Part shown: positions 23,218 to 31,544 of the stretch, piece by piece
Layout of the letters: each line of letters starts with the position of its first letter
How positions within the stretch are numbered: position 1 is the stretch's first letter
Assembly: GCF_001499995.1 (NCBI RefSeq)
Contig: NZ_LQIU01000034.1
Coordinates: forward strand, 157,082 to 221,081
Reading direction: 5' to 3'
DNA from: Mycobacterium sp. IS-1496
Lineage (GTDB): Bacteria; Actinomycetota; Actinomycetes; Mycobacteriales; Mycobacteriaceae
DNA: 64,000 bases
The notes under the pieces: model-generated
Databases searched by the model: none
Told to the model about the DNA's origin: nothing
The model's input: the letters and a program-made list of their open reading frames with translations, nothing else
Made by a program: the position numbers and the translations under genes

Positions 23218-24555
23218 CTAGGAGATCTCGGCGTAGCGGCGCAGCGCCTCGGCCCGTTCGGCGGCGTGGTCGACGATCGGGGCGGGGTAGTCCGCGGGGC
23301 GCTGGTCGCCCATCTTGTGCACGTCGGCCACCCCCTTCAGTTCGGGCACCCACCGCCGCACGTACGTGCCGTCCGGATCGAACTTCGCCCCCTGCGTCGA
23401 CGGGTTGAACACCCGGAAGAACGGGGCGGCGTCCGTGCCGCAGCCCGCCGTCCACTGCCACCCGTGCTGGTTGTTGGCCATGTCGCCGTCCACCAACTGC
23501 TCGAGGAACCAGCGCGCCCCCCACTGCCACGGCAGGTGCAGATCCTTGACCAGGAACGACGCCACGATCATCCGCACCCGGTTGTGCATCCATCCGATCT
23601 CGGCGAGTTGACGCATCCCGGCGTCGACGATCGGGAATCCGGTGCGGCCGCGTTTCCAGGCGTCGAAGCGCTGGTCGGCCACCGCACCCTCGTCGACGCG
23701 GATGCCGTCGAAGCCGGTGTTCCAGTTCCACCACACGCTGCGGGGCCACTCGTAGAGCACCGCGGCGTAGAAGTCGCGGAACGCCAATTCCCGCAGGTAG
23801 GCCTGGGCGCCCTGGCCTCGCCCGAGGTCGCCGGCCATGGTGCGGGGATGGATCGTGCCGAACTTGAGGTGAGCCGACATCCGGCTGGTGACGTCGAGGT
23901 CCGGGCGGTTGCGGTCGTCGGCGTAACCGTCGAGGCCGTCCTCGACGAATTCCTGCCAGTGCCGCACCGCGGCGCGCTCACCCGCGGGGATGTCGAGGGT
24001 GGCACCGTCGTCCGGGATCTCGGCCCGCAGATCGCGGCCGCCCAGGTTCGCCGGGTCGATCCACGTCGCCGCGCGCGGTCCGCTCTGGGCGGGCGCGCGC
24101 CAACCGTGTTTGCGCCAGGCGTCGAAGAACGGGCTGAACACCTTGTACGGGGTCCCGTCCCCCTTGGTCACCCGCCCGGGTGACACCAGATACGGCGAAC
24201 CCGACGCGTGCAGGGCGACGCCGCCGAGCGCCTCGCGGACGGCGTCGTCCCGTTGCCGGCCGAACGGCGTGAAGTCGTCCGAGACGTGCACCGCCGACGC
24301 GTCGATGCGCTTCGCGAGCGCGGGAATCCGCTCCTCCGGACGGCCCCGGGTCACCAGCAGCCTGCCGTCGAGTTGTTCGCTCAGGTCACGCAGCGCGTCG
24401 TGCAGATACTGCAGCCGCCGTGGACCCGCCGACCTGTGCAATCGCGGATCGAGCACGTAGCAGGCGAGCACCTCGCCGTCCCCCTGCGCCGCATCGACGA
24501 GGGCAGGCAGATCGCGCAGCCGCAGATCGCGGCGGAACCACAGCACCGTGGGCAT
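23218..24555 (-). CDS. phr: Deoxyribodipyrimidine photolyase
   Basis: A 445-residue class I CPD photolyase. It starts M-P-T-V-L-W-F-R-R-D-L-R-L-R-D, the N-terminal antenna-binding domain. The C-terminal FAD domain has G-R-T-G-F-P-I-V-D-A-G-M-R-Q-L, W-M-H-N-R-V-R-M-I-V-A-S-F-L-V-K, D-M-A-N-N-Q-H-G-W-Q-W and A-P-F-F-R-V-F-N-P. It splits UV-induced pyrimidine dimers using blue light. ATG 24555 is chosen because upstream in-frame codons give no family sequence. It is 74 bp from the DUF2631 gene on the same strand. M. tuberculosis lacks it as far as I recall, so it may mark an environmental species exposed to light. Confidence 0.94.
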   Translation of the reverse strand: MPTVLWFRRDLRLRDLPALVDAAQGDGEVLACYVLDPRLHRSAGPRRLQYLHDALRDLSEQLDGRLLVTRGRPEERIPALAKRIDASAVHVSDDFTPFGRQRDDAVREALGGVALHASGSPYLVSPGRVTKGDGTPYKVFSPFFDAWRKHGWRAPAQSGPRAATWIDPANLGGRDLRAEIPDDGATLDIPAGERAAVRHWQEFVEDGLDGYADDRNRPDLDVTSRMSAHLKFGTIHPRTMAGDLGRGQGAQAYLRELAFRDFYAAVLYEWPRSVWWNWNTGFDGIRVDEGAVADQRFDAWKRGRTGFPIVDAGMRQLAEIGWMHNRVRMIVASFLVKDLHLPWQWGARWFLEQLVDGDMANNQHGWQWTAGCGTDAAPFFRVFNPSTQGAKFDPDGTYVRRWVPELKGVADVHKMGDQRPADYPAPIVDHAAERAEALRRYAEIS

Positions 24556-24647
24556 GACGGTGGATCTGCCCCGATGCCCGTGCCGGGAAACCCCGGGCCG
24601 GTGACGGAACCATGACCGGTCCGCGTCTCCCACCCCGCTGAGAACCG

Positions 24648-24680
24648 AAAAGGCAGCCCGTCCGGTGCGGACGGGCTGCC
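24648..24680 (-). terminator. Intrinsic terminator of the fasciclin gene pair
   Basis: A perfect 12-bp hairpin, GGCAGCCCGTCC at 24652-24663 and its complement at 24669-24680, has a 5-base loop. Read on the minus strand it is followed by TTTT. It starts 14 bases after the stop of the gene at 24694, an orthodox Rho-independent terminator and rare in mycobacteria. Confidence 0.85.
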
Positions 24681-24693
24681 CTCTCGGCGGCCG

Positions 24694-25290
24694 TCAGTTG
24701 GCCGGCGGCATCAGCACCGTGTCGATGAGGTACACCGTGGCGTTGGCCGTCTTGACACCACCGCACACCACCGAGGCGTCGTTGACCTTCAGCTCCGCAC
24801 CGTGGCCGGTGACGTTGACGTCCGCGCCCTGGACCGTCTTGTGCGTGCCGACGACGGCGTCGGGCGCGGCCTGGCCGGGCACCACGTGGTAGGTGAGGAT
24901 GCTGGTCAGCAGCGGCGCGTCGGTCTTGAGCCGCTCGATCGTGGCGGGATCGATCTTCGCGAACGCCTCATCGGTGGGCGCGAACACCGTGAACTGGCCC
25001 CCGTTCAGCGTCTCGACCAGGTTCACCTGCGGGTTCAGTTGTCCCGAAACCGCTTTCGTGAGCGTGGTCAGCAGCGGGTTGTTGGACGCGGCCGTCGCGA
25101 CCGGATCCATCGCCATGCCCGCGACCGAGCCGGGGCCCTGCGGCACCTGCTGGGCGTAGGCGGCGCAGCCGGGGCCGACCAGGGCGGCCGCCGGATCCGC
25201 CTGGGCGGTCGCGGCGGCTCCGAGGGACAACCCGGCGGCGGCGACCGCCGCGAAGCCTGCACCCAGTACGCGATTGATGTTGACGGTCAT
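24694..25290 (-). CDS. Secreted fasciclin-domain protein, MPT70-like
   Basis: A 198-residue secreted protein. A Sec signal peptide covers about residues 1-31 and ends A-Q-A before D-P-A-A-A-L. The mature part is one FAS1 (fasciclin) domain: A-S-N-N-P-L-L-T-T-L, G-Q-F-T-V-F-A-P-T-D-E-A-F, L-T-Y-H-V-V-P-G, and the final V-Y-L-I-D-T-V-L-M-P-P-A-N. Two cysteines (C-A-A-Y and V-V-C-G-G) may form a disulfide, as in MPT70. AAGGAG precedes ATG 25290. It is the second gene of a two-gene unit after the lipoprotein homologue and is followed by a strong terminator. FAS1 proteins act in cell-surface adhesion; the exact role here is unknown. Confidence 0.92.
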   Translation of the reverse strand: MTVNINRVLGAGFAAVAAAGLSLGAAATAQADPAAALVGPGCAAYAQQVPQGPGSVAGMAMDPVATAASNNPLLTTLTKAVSGQLNPQVNLVETLNGGQFTVFAPTDEAFAKIDPATIERLKTDAPLLTSILTYHVVPGQAAPDAVVGTHKTVQGADVNVTGHGAELKVNDASVVCGGVKTANATVYLIDTVLMPPAN

Positions 25291-25346
25291 CGGTTCTCAC
25301 TCCTTGTGTGTGGGTTGGGATCTACTGCTCGCGGGAAAGGGGTGGG

Positions 25347-26030
25347 TCAGTTCGCCGGCGGCATCAGGACGGTGTCGATCATGTAGACCGTGGCGTTGGC
25401 GGTCTGCACACCGCCGCAGACCAAACCGGCCTCGTTGACCTTCAGTGCCTCACCCTCACCGGAGACGGTGACGTTGGCGCCCTGGACGGTCTTGTGGTCA
25501 CCGGGCACCTGGTCGGGAGCGGCCTGACCCGGCACCACGTGGTAGGTCAGGATGCTGGTGAGCAGGTCCGAGTCGGTCTTCAGCGTCTCGATGGTGGCCG
25601 GGTCGAGCTTGGCGAACGCATCGTCGGTGGGAGCGAACACGGTGAACTCACCGCCGTCGAGGGTGGAGACCAGGTTGACGTTCGGGTTCAACTGGCCGGA
25701 CAGCGCCTGCGTCAGCGTCTTGAGCATCGGGTTGTTCGACGCCGCCACCGTCACGGGTTCCTGCGACATGCCGGCGACCGAACCCGGCCCGCTGGGCACC
25801 TGCTCGGCGTAGGCCGCGCAGCCCGACCCGACGAGGTTGGCGGCGGGATCGGCGGCCGCACTCGACGTCGGCGCCGACGTGGTGGCCGACTCCACGGCCG
25901 ACGACGCGCTGCTCGACGCGGACGAGGCGGTGTCGCCGGCCTCTTCGCTCGAACACGCCGCGACGCCGAAGATCGCCAGGGCGCTCAGCCCCGCGGCGGC
26001 CATGGTCCTGCTCGTGAACGTGGTCTTCAT
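25347..26030 (-). CDS. Fasciclin-domain lipoprotein, MPT83-like
   Basis: A 227-residue lipoprotein. The N-terminal signal ends with a lipobox G-V-A-A-C, followed by a Ser/Ala-rich linker of about 45 residues and one FAS1 domain very similar to the gene downstream (shared G-S-V-A-G-M, E-F-T-V-F-A-P-T-D, L-T-Y-H-V-V-P-G-Q-A-A-P-D and identical V-L-M-P-P-A-N end). ATG 26030 is chosen because AAGGAGA lies eight bases upstream. The pair matches the M. tuberculosis mpt83/mpt70 antigens, but the dipZ gene that separates them there is missing. A SigK-like promoter lies at 26113-26139. Confidence 0.92.
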   Translation of the reverse strand: MKTTFTSRTMAAAGLSALAIFGVAACSSEEAGDTASSASSSASSAVESATTSAPTSSAAADPAANLVGSGCAAYAEQVPSGPGSVAGMSQEPVTVAASNNPMLKTLTQALSGQLNPNVNLVSTLDGGEFTVFAPTDDAFAKLDPATIETLKTDSDLLTSILTYHVVPGQAAPDQVPGDHKTVQGANVTVSGEGEALKVNEAGLVCGGVQTANATVYMIDTVLMPPAN

Positions 26031-26112
26031 CGACACTGTCTCCTTCATCCGGTGCGGCCGGGTGCCGCCGTCCTCGAAGCGGTGGGGGCCGCCTCGACGT
26101 CTGACGCGGGTG

Positions 26113-26139
26113 ATTCGGGCGTGCCCCGCCTCCGGATGG
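26113..26139 (-). promoter_or_regulatory. SigK-like promoter: CCATCC-N15-CCGAAT
   Basis: On the minus strand the -35 CCATCC (26139-26134) and -10 CCGAAT (26118-26113) are 15 bases apart. This is an exact match to the hexamers I recall for the mycobacterial SigK regulon, whose best known targets are mpt70 and mpt83. Transcription would start near 26106, giving a leader of about 75 bases before the lipoprotein ATG. Confidence 0.65.
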
Positions 26140-26220
26140 CCGCCGGGGCGATGCGTCAGATTCACGTCACACCCGCCGCACGACTAGGGCCGTCGGGGCA
26201 ACAGGCGGCACAATGGCCCG

Positions 26221-27399
26221 GTGGGCACAAGACTTCGGGTGCTGATCCTGGGCAGCACCGGATCGATCGGCACCCAGGCGCTGGACGTGATCGCCGCGAA
26301 TCCCGACCGCTTCGAGGTCGTCGGACTCGCCGCAGGCGGGGCGAACCCGGATCTGCTGGCCCGTCAGCGCGCCGAGACCGGCGCGACCGCGATCGCCGTC
26401 ACCGATCCCGCTGCGGCCGAGCGGATCGGCGATGTCACCTACACCGGACCCGATGCGGTGACCCGGTTGGTCGAGAACACCCCGGCCGACGTGGTGCTCA
26501 ACGCGCTCGTCGGGGCGCTCGGGCTCGAGCCGACGCTGGCCGCGCTGGCCACCGGCGCGCGACTCGCGCTGGCCAACAAGGAGTCGCTGGTCGCCGGGGG
26601 GCCACTGGTGCTGCGGGCCGCCGCGCCGGGTCAGATCGTGCCGGTGGACTCCGAACACTCGGCGATGGCCCAGTGCCTGCGCGGCGGCAGCGCCGACGAG
26701 GTCGCCAAGCTCGTGCTCACGGCGTCGGGAGGCCCGTTCCTCGGCTGGTCGGCCGGTGATCTGCAGTCGGTGACGCCCGAGCAGGCGGGTAAACACCCGA
26801 CCTGGTCGATGGGGCCGATGAACACGCTGAACTCGGCGACCCTGGTGAACAAGGGGCTCGAGCTCATCGAGACGCATCTGCTGTTCGGCATCGACTACGA
26901 CCGCATCGAGGTCGTGGTGCACCCGCAGTCGATCGTGCACTCGATGGCCACCTTCACCGACGGCTCGACGCTGGCTCAGGCCAGCCCACCGGATATGAAG
27001 CTGCCCATCGCACTCGCGCTGGGCTGGCCCGACCGGATCCCCGGCGCCGCACTCGCCTGCGACTTCACCACCGCGTCGACCTGGGAGTTCCTCCCGCTCG
27101 ACGACGAGGTGTTCCCGGCGGTGCGGTTGGCCCGGGAGGCCGGCCGGCGCGGCGGCAGCCTCACCGCCGTCTACAACGCCGCCAACGAGGAGGCGGCCGC
27201 CGCATTCCTCGACGGGCGCATCCGGTTCCCGCAGATCGTCGAGACCGTGGCCGAGGTCCTGCGCGCTGCCGACCAGTGGGCCGCCGAACCGGCTACCGTG
27301 GAAGAGGTCCTCGATGCCCAGCGCTGGGCTCGGGACCGCGCCGGGCGCGCCGTCGAGCAGGCCGCCACACCTCCGAATAAAGGGTTAGTCACCAGATGA
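26221..27399 (+). CDS. dxr: 1-deoxy-D-xylulose 5-phosphate reductoisomerase
   Basis: A 392-residue DXR, which catalyses the first committed step of the MEP isoprenoid pathway (DXP to MEP, with NADPH and a divalent metal). Visible hallmarks are the NADPH motif L-G-S-T-G-S-I-G-T-Q, A-L-A-N-K-E-S-L-V, the metal and substrate segment V-D-S-E-H-S-A, and the mobile loop around H-P-T-W-S-M-G-P-M-N-T-L-N-S-A-T-L. The start is GTG 26221. The stop overlaps the rip1 start as ATGA (27396-27399). It is divergent from the MPT83-like gene with 190 bp between. This is the first gene of a conserved dxr-rip1-ispG block. Confidence 0.98.
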   Translation: MGTRLRVLILGSTGSIGTQALDVIAANPDRFEVVGLAAGGANPDLLARQRAETGATAIAVTDPAAAERIGDVTYTGPDAVTRLVENTPADVVLNALVGALGLEPTLAALATGARLALANKESLVAGGPLVLRAAAPGQIVPVDSEHSAMAQCLRGGSADEVAKLVLTASGGPFLGWSAGDLQSVTPEQAGKHPTWSMGPMNTLNSATLVNKGLELIETHLLFGIDYDRIEVVVHPQSIVHSMATFTDGSTLAQASPPDMKLPIALALGWPDRIPGAALACDFTTASTWEFLPLDDEVFPAVRLAREAGRRGGSLTAVYNAANEEAAAAFLDGRIRFPQIVETVAEVLRAADQWAAEPATVEEVLDAQRWARDRAGRAVEQAATPPNKGLVTR

Positions 27400-28610
27400 T
27401 GTTTGCTCTCGGCATCGTGCTCTTCGCACTGGCCATCCTGGTGTCGGTCGCCCTGCACGAATGCGGCCACATGTGGGTTGCGCGCGCCACGGGGATGAAG
27501 GTGCGGCGGTACTTCGTCGGTTTCGGTCCCACCCTGTGGTCGACCCGCCGGCCCAACCGGCTCGGCAGCACCGAGTACGGCGTCAAGGCCGTACCGCTCG
27601 GCGGGTTCTGCGACATCGCCGGAATGACCTCGGTGGAGGAACTCGCCCCCGAGGACCGGCCCTACGCGATGTACCGCCAGAAGGTGTGGAAGCGCGTCGC
27701 CGTGCTGTTCGCCGGTCCGGGGATGAACTTCGTCATCGGCCTGGTGTTGATCTACGCCATCGCGGTGATCTGGGGACTGCCGAACCTGAACCCCCCGACG
27801 TCCGCCATCGTCGGCGAAACCGGCTGTGTCGCATCCCAACTCAGCAAGGACAAGCTCGGTGAGTGCACCGGCCCCGGCCCCGCGGCGGAGGCCGGCATCC
27901 GGGCCGGCGATGTGATCGTCCGGGTCGGCGACACCGACGTCGCCACCTTCGACGAGGCCAGGGTGACGCTGCAGAAGTCCTCCGGCCCCACCCCGATCGT
28001 GATCGAGCGGGACGGTGAAGAACTCACCAAGGTGGTCGACGTCACGCAGACCCAGCGCTTCACCGGCGAGGGGGACCAGCCGACGACCGTCGGCGCCATC
28101 GGCATCGCCGCCGCGCAGTTCGGGCCCACCCAGCACAACGCGCTGTCGGCGGTGCCCGCCACGTTCGCGTTCACCGGCGACCTCGCCGTCGAACTGGGCA
28201 AGTCGCTGGCCAAGATCCCCACCAAGGTGGGCGCGCTGGTGGAGTCCATCGGCGGTGGTGAGCGCGATCCGGAGACCCCGATCAGTGTCGTGGGCGCCAG
28301 CATCATCGGCGGCGACACCGTCGACGCCGGGCTGTGGGTGGCGTTCTGGTTCTTCCTGGCCCAGCTGAACTTCGTCCTCGGCGCGGTGAACCTGGTGCCG
28401 CTGCTGCCGTTCGACGGCGGGCACATCGCCATCGCCGTGTTCGAGAAGATCCGCAACATGATCCGGTCGGCGCGCGGCATGGTGGCCGCGGCGCCGGTGA
28501 ACTATCTCAAGCTCATGCCCGCCACCTACGTAGTGTTGGTGGTGGTGGTCGGCTACATGCTGCTGACCGTGACCGCTGACCTGGTCAACCCGATCAGGTT
28601 GTTCCAATAG
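27396..28610 (+). CDS. rip1: Site-2 membrane zinc protease Rip1 (M50)
   Basis: A 404-residue intramembrane metalloprotease. The zinc motif H-E-C-G-H lies at residues 21-25 in the first membrane helix. A PDZ domain occupies about residues 125-220, interrupted by a small cysteine-containing insertion (G-C-V-A-S-Q-L-S-K-D-K-L-G-E-C). The third zinc ligand region is P-F-D-G-G-H-I near residue 340. The mycobacterial enzyme cleaves anti-sigma factors after an initial site-1 cut, releasing extracytoplasmic sigma factors, including SigK, which bears on the fasciclin genes next door. Start ATG 27396 overlaps dxr; ATG 27399 is an equal possibility. ispG follows after 8 bp. Confidence 0.97.
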   Translation: MMFALGIVLFALAILVSVALHECGHMWVARATGMKVRRYFVGFGPTLWSTRRPNRLGSTEYGVKAVPLGGFCDIAGMTSVEELAPEDRPYAMYRQKVWKRVAVLFAGPGMNFVIGLVLIYAIAVIWGLPNLNPPTSAIVGETGCVASQLSKDKLGECTGPGPAAEAGIRAGDVIVRVGDTDVATFDEARVTLQKSSGPTPIVIERDGEELTKVVDVTQTQRFTGEGDQPTTVGAIGIAAAQFGPTQHNALSAVPATFAFTGDLAVELGKSLAKIPTKVGALVESIGGGERDPETPISVVGASIIGGDTVDAGLWVAFWFFLAQLNFVLGAVNLVPLLPFDGGHIAIAVFEKIRNMIRSARGMVAAAPVNYLKLMPATYVVLVVVVGYMLLTVTADLVNPIRLFQ

Positions 28611-28618
28611 GAGACCTC

Positions 28619-29791
28619 ATGACTTCCGGCCCCGTCATCGGGCTTGGTATGCCGCCCGCACCGCCGCCGGTACTGGCGCCGCGGCGCAGGACCCGTCAGC
28701 TGATGGTGCGCGACGTCGGCGTGGGCAGTGACCATCCGATCTCGGTCCAGTCGATGTGCACCACCAAGACCCACGACATCAACTCGACGCTGCAGCAGAT
28801 CGCCGAACTCACGGCGTCGGGCTGCGACATCGTCCGGGTGGCGTGCCCGCGGCAGGAGGACGCCGACGCACTGCCCGTGATCGCCAAGAAGTCGCAGATC
28901 CCGGTCATCGCCGACATCCACTTCCAGCCGAAGTACATCTTCGCCGCGATCGACGCCGGCTGTGCCGCGGTGCGCGTCAACCCCGGCAACATCAAGGAGT
29001 TCGACGGCCGGGTCAAGGAGGTGGCCAAGGCCGCCGGTGACGCCGGAATCCCGATCCGGATCGGTGTCAACGCCGGATCGCTGGACAAGCGCTTCCTGCA
29101 GAAATACGGCAAGGCCACCCCCGAGGCGCTCGTCGAGTCGGCGCTGTGGGAGGCCTCGCTGTTCGAGGAGCACGGCTTCGGCGACATCAAGATCAGCGTC
29201 AAGCACAACGACCCCGTCGTGATGGTCGCCGCCTACGAGTTGCTGGCCGCCCAGAGCGACCATCCGCTGCACCTCGGCGTCACGGAGGCGGGTCCCGCCT
29301 TCCAGGGCACCATCAAGTCCGCGGTCGCCTTCGGCGCGCTGCTCTCCAAAGGCATCGGCGACACCATCCGGGTGTCGCTGTCGGCGCCGCCCGCCGAAGA
29401 GGTGAAGGTCGGCAACCAGATCCTCGAGTCGCTCAACCTGCGGCCGCGCGGTCTGGAGATCGTGTCGTGCCCGTCGTGCGGTCGCGCCCAGGTCGACGTG
29501 TACACCCTGGCCAACGAGGTCACCGCGGGCCTCGAGGGGATGGAGGTGCCGTTGCGCGTCGCCGTGATGGGCTGCGTCGTCAACGGTCCCGGCGAAGCGC
29601 GTGAAGCCGATCTCGGCGTGGCCTCCGGCAACGGCAAGGGCCAGATCTTTGTCAAGGGTGAGGTCATCAAGACCGTGCCCGAGGCGCAGATCGTCGAGAC
29701 GCTGATCGAGGAGGCCATGCGCATCGCGTCCGAGATCGGCGACAGCCCCGAGGGAAGTGCCAGCGGTTCACCGGTTGTGACCGTAAGCTGA
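28619..29791 (+). CDS. ispG: 4-hydroxy-3-methylbut-2-enyl diphosphate synthase
   Basis: A 390-residue IspG (GcpE), an iron-sulfur enzyme that converts MEcPP to HMBPP late in the MEP pathway. The TIM barrel has I-S-V-Q-S-M-C-T-T-K-T-H-D and V-R-V-A-C-P, and the C-terminal cluster domain provides three cysteines: S-C-P-S-C-G-R and G-C-V-V-N-G-P-G-E-A. Reductant is ferredoxin or flavodoxin. ATG 28619 follows AGGAG by six bases. It shares its operon with dxr, so two pathway steps are made together with the protease between them. Confidence 0.98.
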   Translation: MTSGPVIGLGMPPAPPPVLAPRRRTRQLMVRDVGVGSDHPISVQSMCTTKTHDINSTLQQIAELTASGCDIVRVACPRQEDADALPVIAKKSQIPVIADIHFQPKYIFAAIDAGCAAVRVNPGNIKEFDGRVKEVAKAAGDAGIPIRIGVNAGSLDKRFLQKYGKATPEALVESALWEASLFEEHGFGDIKISVKHNDPVVMVAAYELLAAQSDHPLHLGVTEAGPAFQGTIKSAVAFGALLSKGIGDTIRVSLSAPPAEEVKVGNQILESLNLRPRGLEIVSCPSCGRAQVDVYTLANEVTAGLEGMEVPLRVAVMGCVVNGPGEAREADLGVASGNGKGQIFVKGEVIKTVPEAQIVETLIEEAMRIASEIGDSPEGSASGSPVVTVS

Positions 29792-29846
29792 ACACCGACG
29801 CGGTGAGTGGTGTCACCGCCTCGGTCCAGCAGAAAGCAGCATCGCG

Positions 29847-30701
29847 ATGTCGGCTCCGCCGCTATTCCGCCTCGCCGACGACCGTCGAGTCTCGGTGGTG
29901 CGCGACGTCGCCGCGGTCCAGCGCGTGCTGGACGACGACCCGGTCGGTGCCTGCATGGTCGCGTCGCGGGTGGCGGATCACGGTGTCGAACCCAGCGCGA
30001 TCGGCGGCGAACTGTGGACCCGCCGGCGCGCCACCGACTCCCTCTGCTACGCCGGGGCGAACCTCATCCCGCTGCGCGGCGAACCCGCCGACATGCACGC
30101 CTTCGCCGACAAGGCCACCAGCAGTGCCCGGCGCTGTTCGTCGCTGGTGGGCCGCACCGAGCTCGTGATGCCGATGTGGCGACGGCTGGAACGGGCCTGG
30201 GGTCCCGCCAGGGACGTGCGTGACCACCAACCCCTGATGGCCCTCGACACCGCGCCGCAGAGTCCCGTCGACCCGGCGGTGCGGCCGGTGCGGATCGAGG
30301 AACTCGACGCCTACCTGGTGGCGGCCATCGACATGTTCATCGGCGAGGTCGGGATCGACCCCCGGGCCGGTGACGGCGGCCGCGGTTACCGGCGCCGGGT
30401 CGCCGGGCTGATCGCCTCGGGCCGCGCCTGGGCCCGGTTCGAACACGGTGAGGTGGTGTTCAAGGCGGAGGTCGGCTCGCAGTCGCCCGCCGTCGGTCAG
30501 ATCCAGGGTGTGTGGGTCCATCCCGACTGGCGGGGCCGCGGCCTGGGCACCGCAGGCACCGCGGCGCTGGCCGCCGCGGTCGTGCGCGGCGGACGGATCG
30601 CGAGCCTCTACGTCAACAGCTACAACACGGTGGCCCGGGCGACCTACGCGCGCATCGGCTTTCGCCAGGTCGGCACCTTCGCCACCGTGCTGCTCGACTG
30701 A
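29847..30701 (+). CDS. DUF4081-GNAT acetyltransferase (Rv2867c-like)
   Basis: A 284-residue two-domain protein. The N-terminal half (about 1-130) matches the DUF4081 module seen only with GNAT domains in actinobacteria; the C-terminal half is a GNAT fold with V-H-P-D-W-R-G-R-G-L-G-T for acetyl-CoA binding and L-Y-V-N-S-Y-N-T-V-A-R-A-T-Y-A-R-I-G-F near the end. The acceptor is unknown. It lies 55 bp after ispG, as in M. tuberculosis. GCAGAAAGCAGC precedes ATG 29847, with no strong ribosome-binding site. The next gene is another GNAT. Confidence 0.9.
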   Translation: MSAPPLFRLADDRRVSVVRDVAAVQRVLDDDPVGACMVASRVADHGVEPSAIGGELWTRRRATDSLCYAGANLIPLRGEPADMHAFADKATSSARRCSSLVGRTELVMPMWRRLERAWGPARDVRDHQPLMALDTAPQSPVDPAVRPVRIEELDAYLVAAIDMFIGEVGIDPRAGDGGRGYRRRVAGLIASGRAWARFEHGEVVFKAEVGSQSPAVGQIQGVWVHPDWRGRGLGTAGTAALAAAVVRGGRIASLYVNSYNTVARATYARIGFRQVGTFATVLLD

Positions 30702-30724
30702 CCGCGACGGCTACGCTGACGGCC

Positions 30725-31417
30725 ATGACCGATGCCGACCCCGGACGCGACAGCGAAGCCGTCGGTGACCGCCGCGTCGTCCGCCGGGAGATCGCCGACG
30801 CGCTGATGCGGGCACTGGAGCGCCGCCACGAGGTGCTCGACGTGATCGTGGCCTCCGAGGACTACGACGCCGCGATCGAGGAGATCGCCGCGCTGCTCGG
30901 GACGTCGGCCGCCGGTGGCGAGGCGGTCCTGCGGCTGTCGTTCGACCGGTTGACCAAGGTCTCGCGGCGGCGGATCGCCGCCGAACTCGACGACCTCAAC
31001 AACCAGCTCAGCTTCACGATGGGTGAGCAGTCGTCGCGCCGAGTGGAACGGGTTGTGCTGCGGCCCTTCTCGGCCACCGACGATCGCGACGTCTTCGCGG
31101 CGCGCACCGCGGACGTGCGCGCCGCCGGGGACGGGTCCGGGGCGCCCGCCGGCACGCTGGACGACGAGATCAGCGCGGCCGTCGGCCGGGTCGACGCCGA
31201 GGAAGCGGTCTGGCTGGTCGCCACCGTCGGCGCCGACAAGATCGGCATGGTGTTCGGCGAACTGTCCGGCGGCGAGGTCAACGTGCGCATCTGGATCCAC
31301 CCGGAGCACCGCAAACGTGGATACGGCACCGCGGCGCTGCGGGCCTCGCGTTCGGAGATGGCCGCCTACTTTCCCGCGGTGCCCCTCGTCGTGCGGGCCC
31401 CGGCCGCCGGCGCCTGA
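30725..31417 (+). CDS. GNAT protein with GyrA-like coiled-coil N-terminus
   Basis: A 230-residue protein in two parts. Residues about 20-95 (R-R-E-I-A-D-A-L-M-R-A-L-E-R-R-H-E-V-L-D-V-I, then A-V-L-R-L-S-F-D-R-L-T-K-V-S-R-R-R-I) look like the tower/coiled-coil segment of DNA gyrase or topoisomerase IV subunit A, where the same pattern reads L-x-A-L-D-x-I-D-E-V-I and A-I-L-D-M-Q-L-R-R-L. Residues about 105-225 form a GNAT domain with R-I-W-I-H-P-E-H-R-K-R-G-Y-G-T-A-A-L-R. There is no DNA-cleavage Tyr domain. ATG 30725 is clear. The combination is unusual; function unknown. A terminator-like hairpin follows at 31446. Confidence 0.78.
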   Translation: MTDADPGRDSEAVGDRRVVRREIADALMRALERRHEVLDVIVASEDYDAAIEEIAALLGTSAAGGEAVLRLSFDRLTKVSRRRIAAELDDLNNQLSFTMGEQSSRRVERVVLRPFSATDDRDVFAARTADVRAAGDGSGAPAGTLDDEISAAVGRVDAEEAVWLVATVGADKIGMVFGELSGGEVNVRIWIHPEHRKRGYGTAALRASRSEMAAYFPAVPLVVRAPAAGA

Positions 31418-31445
31418 GCGGCTGCCTCGCCGAGATCGACGAAAT

Positions 31446-31487
31446 GGCGGGATCTACTCGCACAATCCCGCCCGTTTGTTCGTTTGG
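31446..31487 (+). terminator. Hairpin followed by T-rich run after the GNAT gene
   Basis: GGCGGGAT at 31446-31453 pairs with ATCCCGCC at 31465-31472 across an 11-base loop, followed by a CGTTTGTTCGTTT tail. It separates the 26221-31417 unit from the PBP gene. The tail is not a pure T run, so it is a moderate candidate. Confidence 0.5.
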
Positions 31488-31544
31488 GCGACAGACGGTG
31501 CGCCTCCCCGCGATCCGGTGGCCACATCCCTAACATCTGCCTCA

